A model generated the notes under the pieces. The model was not told the DNA's origin. It saw nothing but the letters and a program-made list of their open reading frames with translations, and made no database searches. From Candidatus Woesearchaeota archaeon (GTDB taxonomy: Archaea > Nanobdellota > Nanobdellia > Woesearchaeales > GW2011-AR4): a stretch of DNA of 43,026 nucleotides. This document shows positions 16,803 through 25,846 of the stretch, piece by piece (the stretch's first letter is position 1; every line of letters begins with the position of its first letter). The stretch is taken from contig JAHWGX010000063.1 in the NCBI GenBank assembly GCA_019323655.1, positions 1 through 43,026 of the forward strand, in the 5' to 3' direction. A program made the position numbers and the translations under genes.

Positions 16803-16850
16803 TTTTAACTCGGTAGTTAAAACATATTAAACATAACTTATATATAAAGT
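16803..16850 (-). promoter_or_regulatory. TATA box and palindromic operator upstream of trmB-type gene
   Basis: On the minus strand, CTTTATATATAAG (about 16838-16850) is a strong TATA box. The perfect palindrome TTTTAACT-N4-AGTTAAAA (16803-16822) lies 16-35 nt downstream, covering the expected transcription start. A bound repressor there would block initiation. A further half-site-like TTTAGTTAAA lies at about 16787-16796. The leader to the regulator's ATG is then about 130 nt and includes the inverted repeat CCCCTTTT/AAAAGGGG near 16699-16720. Confidence 0.55.
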
Positions 16851-16863
16851 TTTTGAAAGATTT

Positions 16864-18816
16864 TTACTTTATTTCACCTTTTTGCAATTCTTGGACAATA
16901 TCCGGATTTGCTAAAGTGGCTATATTGCCGTACTCTTTGGTGCCTTCAGCAATCGCCTTAAGAATTCTCCTCATTATCTTGCCGCTTCGTGTTTTTGGCA
17001 AATCTTCTGCAAACTGTATCTTTTCCGGCTTTGCTATGGGCCCTACCTCATGTGAAACATGCTTTAGTAGCTCTTCTTTTAAGCCATCGCCCTTTTTATA
17101 GCCTTTCTTTAAAACAACGAAGGCGTAAATTGCCTGGCCTTTTATTTCATGCGGATAGGGCACTACAGCCGCTTCTGCAACTGCCTTATGGCTTACTAAA
17201 GAACTTTCAACTTCTGCACTTCCGATTCTATGGCCTGCCACTTTGATTATGTCGTCAGTTCTGCCCATAATCCAAAAGTATCCGTCCTCATCTATTTTTG
17301 CATTATCCCCTGTCAAATACCTCCCAAATTTTTTGAAGTAAGTGTCTTCATACCTTTTGGGGTCATTCCAAATCGTTCTCAGCATTCCTGGCCAAGGTTT
17401 TTTGATAACTAAGTAACCCCCTTCATTAAATTTGGCTTTGTTTCCGTCTTCTTTTAAAATATCTGCCTCTATCCCAAAAAAAGGCTTTGTAGCAGAGCCT
17501 GGCTTCAAAGGAGTTGCTCCCGGCAAGGGTGTTATCAGAATTCCTCCAGTTTCAGTCTGCCACCAAGTATCTACTATTGGGCATTTTTTCTTTCCAATAA
17601 CCTGATAATACCACAACCAAGCTTCCGGGTTTATGGGCTCTCCAACTGTTCCCAGCAATCTTAAGCTGCTTAAGCTGCATTTGTTTGGCCAATCATCCCC
17701 TTCTTTTGCCAGAGCCCTTATTGCTGTTGGCGCAGTATAAAAAATAGTGGCTTTGTGCTTATCAACTATTTTCCAAAACCTGTCTGGAGCCGGGTACTTA
17801 GGCGCGCCTTCATACATAATTGTCGTGGCGCCGTTGGACAGAGGCCCGTAGACAATATAAGAATGTCCTGTTATCCACCCAATGTCCGCAGTACAGAAAT
17901 AAATATCATCTTCCCTTATATCAAAAATCCATTTAAAAGTCAGGTAAGTGTAAAGCAAATACCCTGCCTGGGTATGCAGGATTCCTTTTGGCTTCCCTGT
18001 TGTGCCGCTTGTGTAAAGGATAAATAAGGGGTCTTCTGAATCCATACTCTCTGCTTCACAAAAATCCGCTATTTCTTTTTCGTTGATTAAGTCGTGATAC
18101 CAGTAATCCCTCCCAGTTTCCATTTTTATTTTTTTGTTGGCTCTTTTTACAACAACCACTTTTTTTATAGTAGGGCAGTCAATAATTGCTTCATCCGCAT
18201 TTTCTTTTAAAGAGTATATCTTTCCGTTCCTAAATCCAGCATCTGCTGTTATCAGCAGTTCTGCTTTTGAATCCTGAATGCGATCTTTCAGCGAACCAGA
18301 GCTAAAACCTCCGAAAACAACAGAATGAATCGCGCCTATACGCACACATGAAAGCATTGCAATCAAAAGCTCAGGAATCATTGGAAGGTATATCTGAACA
18401 ATAGATCCTTTTTTGGCTCCTAATTTTTTAAGAAGATTCGCAAACCTGCATACTTCCTTTAGCAATTGCCCGTAAGTATATGTCTTGGCTTTTCCGGACT
18501 CTGGTTCCCAAATAAGCGCTATTTTATCTTTTCTTGCTTCAATGTTTCTGTCAATGCAGTTGTAGCACACATTAAGCTTGCCGCCTTCAAACCATTTGAA
18601 AAAATATCCTTCCTGTTTTAATGCTCTGTCCCACTTCCTTATCCAGTCTAAGTGAGAGGCTTTCTCAGCCCAAAATGCCTCTGGGTCTTCAATTGATTTT
18701 TTATACAGCTTTTCGTAATCCTGCATGCTTTTTATGCAGGCTTTTTTAGAAAACCCTTTTGGGGGATAAAAAACTCTTTTTTCTTCCATAATTGAAGTAA
18801 TGTAATCGTCTTCCAT
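16864..18816 (-). CDS. acs: Acetyl-CoA synthetase (AMP-forming)
   Basis: Activates acetate to acetyl-CoA via acetyl-AMP. About 650 residues, the normal length. ANL-superfamily motifs: the phosphate loop LYTSGTTGKPKGILHT, WWQTETGG, the TGD motif in YLTGDNAKIDEDGYFWIMGRTDDIIKVAGHRIGSAEVE, and the C-terminal catalytic Lys in PKTRSGKIMRRILK, a usual acetylation site. I prefer ATG 18816: a TATA box (TTTAAAT, about 18842-18848) lies 25-32 nt upstream, as for a leaderless mRNA; TTG 18834 would add six residues. Located between pelota and the TrmB-type regulator, all on the minus strand. Confidence 0.95.
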   Translation of the reverse strand: MEDDYITSIMEEKRVFYPPKGFSKKACIKSMQDYEKLYKKSIEDPEAFWAEKASHLDWIRKWDRALKQEGYFFKWFEGGKLNVCYNCIDRNIEARKDKIALIWEPESGKAKTYTYGQLLKEVCRFANLLKKLGAKKGSIVQIYLPMIPELLIAMLSCVRIGAIHSVVFGGFSSGSLKDRIQDSKAELLITADAGFRNGKIYSLKENADEAIIDCPTIKKVVVVKRANKKIKMETGRDYWYHDLINEKEIADFCEAESMDSEDPLFILYTSGTTGKPKGILHTQAGYLLYTYLTFKWIFDIREDDIYFCTADIGWITGHSYIVYGPLSNGATTIMYEGAPKYPAPDRFWKIVDKHKATIFYTAPTAIRALAKEGDDWPNKCSLSSLRLLGTVGEPINPEAWLWYYQVIGKKKCPIVDTWWQTETGGILITPLPGATPLKPGSATKPFFGIEADILKEDGNKAKFNEGGYLVIKKPWPGMLRTIWNDPKRYEDTYFKKFGRYLTGDNAKIDEDGYFWIMGRTDDIIKVAGHRIGSAEVESSLVSHKAVAEAAVVPYPHEIKGQAIYAFVVLKKGYKKGDGLKEELLKHVSHEVGPIAKPEKIQFAEDLPKTRSGKIMRRILKAIAEGTKEYGNIATLANPDIVQELQKGEIK

Positions 18817-18864
18817 TTCGCCCTTGTTTTGCAAAATCCTATTTAAATTTTTTGGGGGGTAATT

Positions 18865-19932
18865 TTAATATGCAAGTTTGAACCTTAAAATTGCTGCTAT
18901 TCCCCCTAAACCATCTAATTTTTTCCCTGCTTCGTGCTCTGAACTCACTATTAAGATGTCCCCTTTTGTTTTATCCACAGCCCTCATAGTTTCTTCTATT
19001 TCCCCATATGTGTTTTCCATTCTTCTCTGCTGTATGAAGCTATCTGTTATTAACAATATCCTTACAGCGCCTGCAACAGCTGCATTTTTTGTTTCCCTTA
19101 AACCATAGGATGCTAAATTATTTTTGGCTATTTCTGCAAAAAGCTCTTCAACGCATTTGTACTCTCTGGCAATCCTTTCCTGCTTCAGCGCATTAGCAGT
19201 TTCTGGCCTTTTCAAGACTTCGCTGATTGCATTTTCTCCAACAGAAGAGCAGGTTGCCAAGATTATTTTGTCTTTGATATTTTTGTCTTTAATCTCTTTC
19301 ATTAATTCCTCTTTCCAGAATGCAGGGCTTGCAATAATAATCTTATTCAAAGTGTATCTGCTGTCATACTCTTCCAGCTGTTTAATTGTTTCCCTATAGA
19401 AGCTGCTTTCTATTTTTTTAAGGTCTGCTTTTTTTTGGACTGTCCCTTTAACGTTTGCAAGCAGCTGGTAACCATATTTTTTCATTAATGCAAAATATGC
19501 CTCTTCCCTGTCATGCACGCAAATCAGTATTTTTGCTGTGGTTTCTTTGCTTGCCTCCTTCAGCCTGTCAATCTGGAATTTGAGCCAATTTTGCTTTATT
19601 ATTTTAATGACAGAATTTTCTTCAATGTTGAGTGTATGGTGGGAGCCTAAAGGCACATCCTCCGGGCCTTCCTTTACCAAACCGGAAACCCTCATTATGC
19701 TATTAGAGGTTTTGCTAAACTCAATTTTCTCTACTTGTATAACCAGGAAAACGGCTTTTTTGACTATTTTCTGCTTTCTTTGGTTTTCTTCCCCCAGCTT
19801 TATTTTCCTGAAAGTTTTTGCCTTTACAAAATCATTTTTTTCTATTATTTGGCTCAGATACCATAAATCGTCCAGATTTTCAACCTTTACCTTTGCTTCT
19901 CCTTTTTTGAAATCAGAGTGGATAATCTTCAT
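18865..19932 (-). CDS. pelA: mRNA surveillance protein Pelota (aPelota)
   Basis: eRF1 paralogue that rescues stalled ribosomes with aEF1-alpha/ABCE1. 355 residues, normal length. The N-terminal Sm-like domain (DDLWYLSQIIEKNDFVKAKTFRKIKLGE, then VSGLVKEGPEDVPLGSHHTLNIEE), the central domain (about 135-255) and the C-terminal domain (YGLRETKNAAVAGAVRILLITDSF, and GDILIVSSEHEAGKKLDGLGGIAAILRF) are all present. There is no GGQ motif, as expected for Pelota rather than aRF1. It is 48 nt upstream of acs on the same strand. Confidence 0.95.
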   Translation of the reverse strand: MKIIHSDFKKGEAKVKVENLDDLWYLSQIIEKNDFVKAKTFRKIKLGEENQRKQKIVKKAVFLVIQVEKIEFSKTSNSIMRVSGLVKEGPEDVPLGSHHTLNIEENSVIKIIKQNWLKFQIDRLKEASKETTAKILICVHDREEAYFALMKKYGYQLLANVKGTVQKKADLKKIESSFYRETIKQLEEYDSRYTLNKIIIASPAFWKEELMKEIKDKNIKDKIILATCSSVGENAISEVLKRPETANALKQERIAREYKCVEELFAEIAKNNLASYGLRETKNAAVAGAVRILLITDSFIQQRRMENTYGEIEETMRAVDKTKGDILIVSSEHEAGKKLDGLGGIAAILRFKLAY

Positions 19933-20079
19933 TTTACTGCTTTATTGCTGTATTTCCGGTAAATGCATTGTCTTCTTCCTTGGATTTTAGCCGGCTTAAA
20001 GAGATTAATCAAAACATTTATATATTAAACTATTCATTTTTTACAGCAAAGTAAATAAAAATCCAAAAGGTGATAAATC

Positions 20080-21273
20080 TTGAGAAAATCGCAAGGAGGC
20101 GTTAATGCAGCAATTTTAGTTGCTGTTATAGCTGGCTTGATTATTTTATACATACTGTTTCTTCCGGAAGCTGAAAGAAAGGCGCTGCTTGAAAACGAAA
20201 GCGTTGAAGATAAGAATGGCGGTGCTGATGGTGAAGAGGAGGATATATTGCTAAGGGTATTCCCAGGAAGGCTTGACACAGTTGAGGGAATGATAGACAA
20301 AACAATCCCCAATATATTCCTGTTCGAGAAAACTGACGCTGAAGTTCTTGAAAAAATAAACCCTTTTATAGTAAGGAACGGATGGTTTGATGAAAAGAGC
20401 AGGACTGTTGACTTCAGCATAGATGATTTGGAGAATACTGATAATGTTATTCTGTCTTTTAAAGCTAAAAGCCATGAGGGCATTTTGACAATAAAGCTGA
20501 ATGGCGCGATTGTGTTTGAAAATGAGATTGCGTCAGAAAATGCTGAGCCGATAAGATTGGGCAGAAATCTGCTTAAAGATTACAACACTTTTGATTTCAG
20601 CGTTTCTTCTGTCGGGATTAGATTTTGGAAAACAAATGAGTACAGCCTTGAGGATATAAGGGTAATAGGCGATATAACTGACAGGAGCAAGCAGGAAAGC
20701 AGGAACGTCTTTACTTTGACTGCAACAGAGCTGTTTAATATTGAGGAAGCCGACCTGAAATTTGTCCCTTACTGCGGGAATGTGGCCAGTGTTGGAGTCC
20801 TGGATGTTTCTATTAATAATAGGGATGTATATTCGGCTGTCCCTGTTTGCGAGGACCCGACTAAAGTTCCAATACCCTTAGGAATCTTGGATGAGGGGGA
20901 AAACAGGGTGATTTTCAAAACCAACAAAGGCAGCTACAGTGTGGAGCAGATTAAAGTGGAGTTTAATGAGAAAGAAACAAAGGCTGATGTTTATTTTTTT
21001 GAGGTGAATGAAAGCGTAATAGAGGGCATAGAGGACGAGGAAATAGATATTGTTTTGACAATAGAATTTGTTGATGGCGAAAGCAACAAAAGGGCTGACT
21101 TAAACATCAATGACCGGCTGTCTTCAATAGACCAGGAAAAAAGAATTTTCACAAAAACCCTTAATGATGATGACGATCCTGATTATATAGAAGAAGGTAA
21201 TAATTTTATTGAAATAAGGCCTAGAACTAGGCTTGATATTGTTGAGCTGAAAGTAGCAATAGAAGATCGGTAG
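20080..21273 (+). CDS. Membrane-anchored extracellular beta-rich protein, unrecognised family
   Basis: 397 residues from a TTG start supported by AAAGGTGAT at about 20067-20075. The N-terminus is RKSQGGVNAAILVAVIAGLIILYILFLP, one TM helix after a short basic stretch; a prepilin-type cleavage after GG is possible but not certain. The outer part is acidic and beta-rich, with two similar jelly-roll-like segments (about 125-205 and 215-300), each with an LxxxLNGxxV/LDVSINNRDV strand, a later LGRNLLK/LGILDEGEN turn and a terminal ...EDIRV/EQIKVEF strand. First gene of the envelope cluster. A TATA box (ATTTATATATTA) lies at about 20016-20027. Function unknown. Confidence 0.75.
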   Translation: MRKSQGGVNAAILVAVIAGLIILYILFLPEAERKALLENESVEDKNGGADGEEEDILLRVFPGRLDTVEGMIDKTIPNIFLFEKTDAEVLEKINPFIVRNGWFDEKSRTVDFSIDDLENTDNVILSFKAKSHEGILTIKLNGAIVFENEIASENAEPIRLGRNLLKDYNTFDFSVSSVGIRFWKTNEYSLEDIRVIGDITDRSKQESRNVFTLTATELFNIEEADLKFVPYCGNVASVGVLDVSINNRDVYSAVPVCEDPTKVPIPLGILDEGENRVIFKTNKGSYSVEQIKVEFNEKETKADVYFFEVNESVIEGIEDEEIDIVLTIEFVDGESNKRADLNINDRLSSIDQEKRIFTKTLNDDDDPDYIEEGNNFIEIRPRTRLDIVELKVAIEDR

Positions 21274-21323
21274 ATAAAGAGGTGGTTTTGGAAAGAATTC
21301 TAAAGTTTTAGTTAGGCAAGAAA

Positions 21324-23810
21324 ATGGCGATTAGAGAGACGTTAGGGCAGGGTTATGAGAAAGTTAGAGATAAAGCGACAGATGGCTACAAAATTCTAAG
21401 GGAAAAAACAGAAAGGATCCCAAAAAAAGCGTACGGCATGGCTGCTGCAGCAGGCGGGGGCCTGATGGTTGGGCTGGCAAGCGCCAAAGACAGAGCCAAA
21501 GAAACTGCAGCCAATGTAAGCGGCGACACTGGCAGCTTATTTGTGATTATCCTTTTTATTATGTACATAGTAGACCTAGCCGATTTTGGAGGGGGCAGGT
21601 ATACTGGTTTTGTTTTTCAGTTGCCTGCGTTTTCATCGACCTATGCATGGAATGTCCTTACTTCTGTGATTTTCGGATTTTTTGTGCTCATATATTTTTT
21701 AGACAAGATAGTAAGAAATGAGTGGGACTGGGTAAGCCGTGAGACTTTTAGTTTTTTTTTGTTTGCTTTTATTATGAGTTTCCTCCTAATTTTTAACCAG
21801 TGGTTTGCAAGCCCTAAAGCAATCTTTCATTTCATATTTATTGTGGTTTTTGGATTCACTTTTGTAAGAAGCTGCGACGGGCCTTTCAGCTCTTACCTTT
21901 ATATATCTACCTTCTTATTCTTAGATTTTTTTGGGTATGCTTACTTTCAGCAGATTGTCGCCTTTAAGTATGTGCCCTTTGCTTACTTATGGATTGCATT
22001 GTATATCTACAGAAAAACGCAAAATCTTCTTTCACTTATTGCAATAGTCTCTATTTTATTTATATTGTTCCTATTTGTTTACAAAGACGCTAATGAGATT
22101 AGCGGGGGGTATTTCTGGGTAAAAAGCACTGATGGCCTGACATTGGAAGAAACTATGGGTGATTTGCGCCAAGGAATAGGAAGCTTTATTGATGCGTGGC
22201 TTGGGACTCTGGAAAGGCAGATGCAATATGCAATTACCGGGAAGGTTGAGGAAAACAAATATGAGCCTCTGGGCGTTTATCTGGTAGAGCTACAGCCGTC
22301 GCAGCCTGTATATTTCCAGGATGAGAATGTGATTATATTAGGAACAGTAGAGGCAAGAACATTAAATGACCCTATCAAGATAGAGATGGGGTGCAGAATC
22401 AAGGGAAAGAAAAAGGAGGGAGATAAAGAGGCTGACGAAGTGGATACTGAGAAATTTTCCGTGTACACTTCTGAGCAACAGCCTTTTGCATGCAAATTCG
22501 ACAGGTGTTGCAAGCCTAACGAATGTACTAAAGAAGTACTTTCTAACTGCGTGTTAAAGGAGGGAACTAACACAATAATAGCTTATGCGGACTTTAATTT
22601 TGAAACTTTATCGTATCTAAAGACTTATTTTATGAGCCGGGAAAGAATAAGGGCAATGGTCAGGGAAAATATAGACCCATTTAATGAGTTTGGAATTACA
22701 GATAAAAATCCTATTGCTGTTTATACCAACGGCCCTGTTGAGATAGGGATGTCAGTAACAACTTCTTTAACTGGAGCGTCCTTGGTTGGCGTCAGCATAG
22801 CAGAAGGTGCAGAAGATGTATATGCCGGCTATCCTACTTTAAGCATTTCTTTAAGGAACAGAGAAGGCTGGGAGGGCAAGATAAAAAATATAAGCTCATT
22901 CTTGCTGTTTTTTCCGAAAGGCATTGAGCTGGAGAATCCTGAAGAAGACTGCTATGGCTGGGTATTTAAAAATGTTGAAGATTCTAAATATTCCAAAGCT
23001 TGCAAAGAAAAATTTTGCGGAAAGCTGCAGGAAGGAGAATGTTCAGAAGTATGCGACACTATCCAGGGGTATTATTTGGATGTAGAGAATAAGGAAGTCC
23101 AGAAAAAATTAGATGATTTTGAAAAATTCAGCTTTTTCAGGTGCAGGCTCAAGCCCAATAAGGATGCTTTAGAGGGCACTCCAATAACAACAAAAATCTT
23201 TGCAGTGGCTGCAGAATATAACTACACCTTGGAGAAATCCGTTGTTGCAAGTGTACAAAAGATTCCGGAAGAGGATATTGTGGAAGCCGGAGAGGGCATG
23301 GAAGGTGAATGCCCAAGCTACGCGTGCCTTGAATACGAAGGTGATTGGTGGTCGGTGACAGGCAATGTTGACAGTTCTTATGAGGGAGATAAATGGAAAG
23401 TCAATGAATGTTATTATAGTAAAAATGAATATTGTGAATCAAAAAATTGTGGAAAATCTGGTAAATGTATAGAAGAGGAAAGTGGGGAGGTTTGTGGAGA
23501 TGGAGTTTGTGGTTCTGGAGAAACTTGTGGTTTAATTGATATCGAAAAGTGTTCTCATACTTCATGTACCTCGCCAAAATGTTATTATGGCTGCCAAGAA
23601 ACCCCATTGCCAGCTGGGAGCACTAATGATGAATGCAAAGATGGTCGGGCTTGTGATGGAGAAGGCAATTGCATATCCCAAGAAAGAATCTGTATGGGAG
23701 AATGTAAAGAGGGATGTTATTGTGGGCCTAGTGTCTGTGAAGTGGCAAGACTCAACACTAACTGTGAGGAGTCTGGAAAAACTTGTTGCATTCCGAAAGA
23801 TAGAGAATAA
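21324..23810 (+). CDS. Large 7-TM protein with cysteine-rich extracellular region, unrecognised family
   Basis: 828 residues. The first about 70 residues are a charged amphipathic stretch with repeating KVRDKATDGYK/AKDRAKETA character, likely cytoplasmic. Seven hydrophobic helices follow (about 72-90, 108-130, 141-160, 167-184, 188-210, 213-228, 231-250), which would place the remaining about 570 residues outside the cell. That part has beta-rich domains (about 285-660) and a Cys-rich end (about 665-828) with motifs such as CGDGVCGSGETC, probably disulfide-bonded. No catalytic motif was found. The Cys codons switch from mostly TGC to mostly TGT at about 23400, suggesting the last domain was added later. 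It is the central member of the envelope cluster. Confidence 0.75.
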   Translation: MAIRETLGQGYEKVRDKATDGYKILREKTERIPKKAYGMAAAAGGGLMVGLASAKDRAKETAANVSGDTGSLFVIILFIMYIVDLADFGGGRYTGFVFQLPAFSSTYAWNVLTSVIFGFFVLIYFLDKIVRNEWDWVSRETFSFFLFAFIMSFLLIFNQWFASPKAIFHFIFIVVFGFTFVRSCDGPFSSYLYISTFLFLDFFGYAYFQQIVAFKYVPFAYLWIALYIYRKTQNLLSLIAIVSILFILFLFVYKDANEISGGYFWVKSTDGLTLEETMGDLRQGIGSFIDAWLGTLERQMQYAITGKVEENKYEPLGVYLVELQPSQPVYFQDENVIILGTVEARTLNDPIKIEMGCRIKGKKKEGDKEADEVDTEKFSVYTSEQQPFACKFDRCCKPNECTKEVLSNCVLKEGTNTIIAYADFNFETLSYLKTYFMSRERIRAMVRENIDPFNEFGITDKNPIAVYTNGPVEIGMSVTTSLTGASLVGVSIAEGAEDVYAGYPTLSISLRNREGWEGKIKNISSFLLFFPKGIELENPEEDCYGWVFKNVEDSKYSKACKEKFCGKLQEGECSEVCDTIQGYYLDVENKEVQKKLDDFEKFSFFRCRLKPNKDALEGTPITTKIFAVAAEYNYTLEKSVVASVQKIPEEDIVEAGEGMEGECPSYACLEYEGDWWSVTGNVDSSYEGDKWKVNECYYSKNEYCESKNCGKSGKCIEEESGEVCGDGVCGSGETCGLIDIEKCSHTSCTSPKCYYGCQETPLPAGSTNDECKDGRACDGEGNCISQERICMGECKEGCYCGPSVCEVARLNTNCEESGKTCCIPKDRE

Positions 23811-23813
23811 AAA

Positions 23814-24797
23814 ATGAACAAGAAAATAATTTTTGGCTTTATTGCAATAGGATTGTTTTTTATTGCGGGGTGCAATGTCAATGTTGGTGGCGGCAACAAC
23901 CCTAAAACAGATGCTGATGTAAAGAAAGGGACAGGAGGGCTTACAATGGAGTTTGTGAAAAATGCTCCGCCAATAAGTGTTTTTGAATATACTGTTTTTC
24001 CTATAGCGCTGAACTTAAAGAATGCAGGGGCGTTTGATATAGGCGATGAAATTGAAGGCACTAGTAAAAAAGGGAAGCTTGTTCTAGGGCTTGAAAAAAA
24101 TTATATGGATGTTGCGGAATTAGGAGAGGGAAAACAAGATTTCGAGATTAATGGCAAGTCCATTTATAACCTAAATGGGGATGAAGAGCTAATAACTATA
24201 AACGCAAAAGCAAAAAGCATCGGGGCGCAAAGCGAAACCCGTTCTGTGAATATCCTCGCGACTGCCTGCTATCCCTATAAGACTTTTTTCGGGAGCTCTG
24301 TATGCATTGACCCTGATGTTTACGGCATGAGGAGAGGGGCAAAAGCGTGCAGCATTGCGGATTTGGGATTTGACAAGGGGCAGGGAGCTCCTGTTGCAAT
24401 AACAAGAATAGAATCCAGAATGCTTATGGAAGCAGATAAAAATGTAATAAAGCCCAACTTCGTGATTTATATTGAGAATAGGGGAAACGGGGAGGTTATA
24501 AGCCTTAATAAGATAGATGATGCTTGTTCGCAAGAACCTTTGAGCTATGAGGACTTTAACACATTGATAATAAAAGCATCATTAGCCGGAAACAAGCTGA
24601 AATGCAATATCGTTGACGGAGCCCAGCAAACGACAATAAAGCTCAGAGGTAAAAAGGACAGGGTTATGTGCACTTTAGATGACGGCGTTGACATGAACCT
24701 TGATGCTTACACAGCACCGTTGGATATAGAGCTATCTTACGGCTATACTACCACCATATCCAAAAATATAATCATAGAGAGGCTTTTAACTTACTAA
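23814..24797 (+). CDS. Secreted lipoprotein, paralogue 1 (QGAPVAIT family)
   Basis: 327 residues. Signal peptide with lipobox LFFIAGC (Cys20) predicts a lipid-anchored outer-face protein. The body shares with the next gene a series of blocks: ATACYPYKT, CIDPD, KACSI, GQGAPVAITRIE, IENRGNGEVI, DACSQE, and the terminal LSYGYTTTISKNI. Six cysteines of the mature part are conserved between the paralogues. The fold looks like tandem beta-sandwich domains similar to CARDB. It starts 3 nt after the 7-TM gene, so probably one operon. Function unknown. Confidence 0.75.
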   Translation: MNKKIIFGFIAIGLFFIAGCNVNVGGGNNPKTDADVKKGTGGLTMEFVKNAPPISVFEYTVFPIALNLKNAGAFDIGDEIEGTSKKGKLVLGLEKNYMDVAELGEGKQDFEINGKSIYNLNGDEELITINAKAKSIGAQSETRSVNILATACYPYKTFFGSSVCIDPDVYGMRRGAKACSIADLGFDKGQGAPVAITRIESRMLMEADKNVIKPNFVIYIENRGNGEVISLNKIDDACSQEPLSYEDFNTLIIKASLAGNKLKCNIVDGAQQTTIKLRGKKDRVMCTLDDGVDMNLDAYTAPLDIELSYGYTTTISKNIIIERLLTY

Positions 24798-24810
24798 CCG
24801 GATTAAGAAA

Positions 24811-25806
24811 ATGAAAAAAATTAAAGTGAGTTTCGCGATTTTACTTGCCTTTTTGCTGATTTTTTCTGCTGCTGGGTGCATAAAAAAAACTGGCGGCAGT
24901 GTTGACTACAAGGCTGAAACAGATGGCCTGAAAATAAAATTTCTTGAAAGAACACTGAAAGACCGGTATGTAATAGGCGAAAGAGATATTTACCCCATGA
25001 TTGTAGAGCTGGAAGTGGAGAATAAAGGTGGGTTCCCAAAAAAAGAGGACTTGCGCAGCGGCAGCAGGTGGAGCAACTTAATGATGCCTCAGATTAAGCT
25101 TAGCGGATTTGACAAGAATATAATTACCGATGTGAAAACCAAAGACAGGTTAGTCTGGGATTCTCTTTTAGGAGTGGACTATTCAAACCCTGAGGGAAGC
25201 CTTGACACGATTTTATTTTCCGCGTGGATTCAAAGTAAAAAGATAACAGACAGCTATGAGCCGAATATAATGGCTACTATCTGCTATCCTTATGCGACAA
25301 AGGCAGAGCCGGAGGCTTGTATTGACCCGCGGCCATCCGAAGAGGATGAGCATAAAGTCTGCAGTATTGGAACTAAAACATTAACAAGCCAGGGTGCTCC
25401 TGTTGCAATAACAAAGATTGAGCAGGAAGCCTCTTCAGACAAAATGCAGTTTAAGATTCACATAAAGAACATAGGAAACGGGGAAGTGATAAAATTTGGA
25501 TCTTTATGGAAATGCAGCTCTCAGGAAGCGAGGCTGGAAAAAGATGATTTTGACAGGATAAACCTGGCAAGCGTGGAAATTGGCTACGATAAGCCTGTAA
25601 AGCTTGACTGCAAGCCTTTTGCCGACGGGAGTAATAACTTAATAAGGCTCTATGAAGGGGAAGGTGTAATAATATGCTCCTTTGACATGTCTGACTCAGA
25701 TGTTAAATATGAATATACAACGCCGCTCAAAATTGTTCTGGAATACGGCTACAGCACCACAATTTCGAAAAATATAAAAATATTAAAGATGGTTGAGGTT
25801 GATTAA
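24811..25806 (+). CDS. Secreted lipoprotein, paralogue 2 (QGAPVAIT family)
   Basis: 331 residues with lipobox IFSAAGC (Cys23). It aligns over its whole length with the preceding protein: ATICYPYAT, CIDPR, KVCSIGT, SQGAPVAITKIE, IKNIGNGEVI, WKCSSQE, and LEYGYSTTISKNI. Overall identity looks moderate, so the duplication is not recent. The gap to paralogue 1 is 13 nt. The pair may form a heteromer on the 7-TM protein; that is inference from adjacency only. Confidence 0.75.
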   Translation: MKKIKVSFAILLAFLLIFSAAGCIKKTGGSVDYKAETDGLKIKFLERTLKDRYVIGERDIYPMIVELEVENKGGFPKKEDLRSGSRWSNLMMPQIKLSGFDKNIITDVKTKDRLVWDSLLGVDYSNPEGSLDTILFSAWIQSKKITDSYEPNIMATICYPYATKAEPEACIDPRPSEEDEHKVCSIGTKTLTSQGAPVAITKIEQEASSDKMQFKIHIKNIGNGEVIKFGSLWKCSSQEARLEKDDFDRINLASVEIGYDKPVKLDCKPFADGSNNLIRLYEGEGVIICSFDMSDSDVKYEYTTPLKIVLEYGYSTTISKNIKILKMVEVD

Positions 25807-25846
25807 GAATAATTTTTATATAAAAAACAAATAAAAGGTGGCAAAA

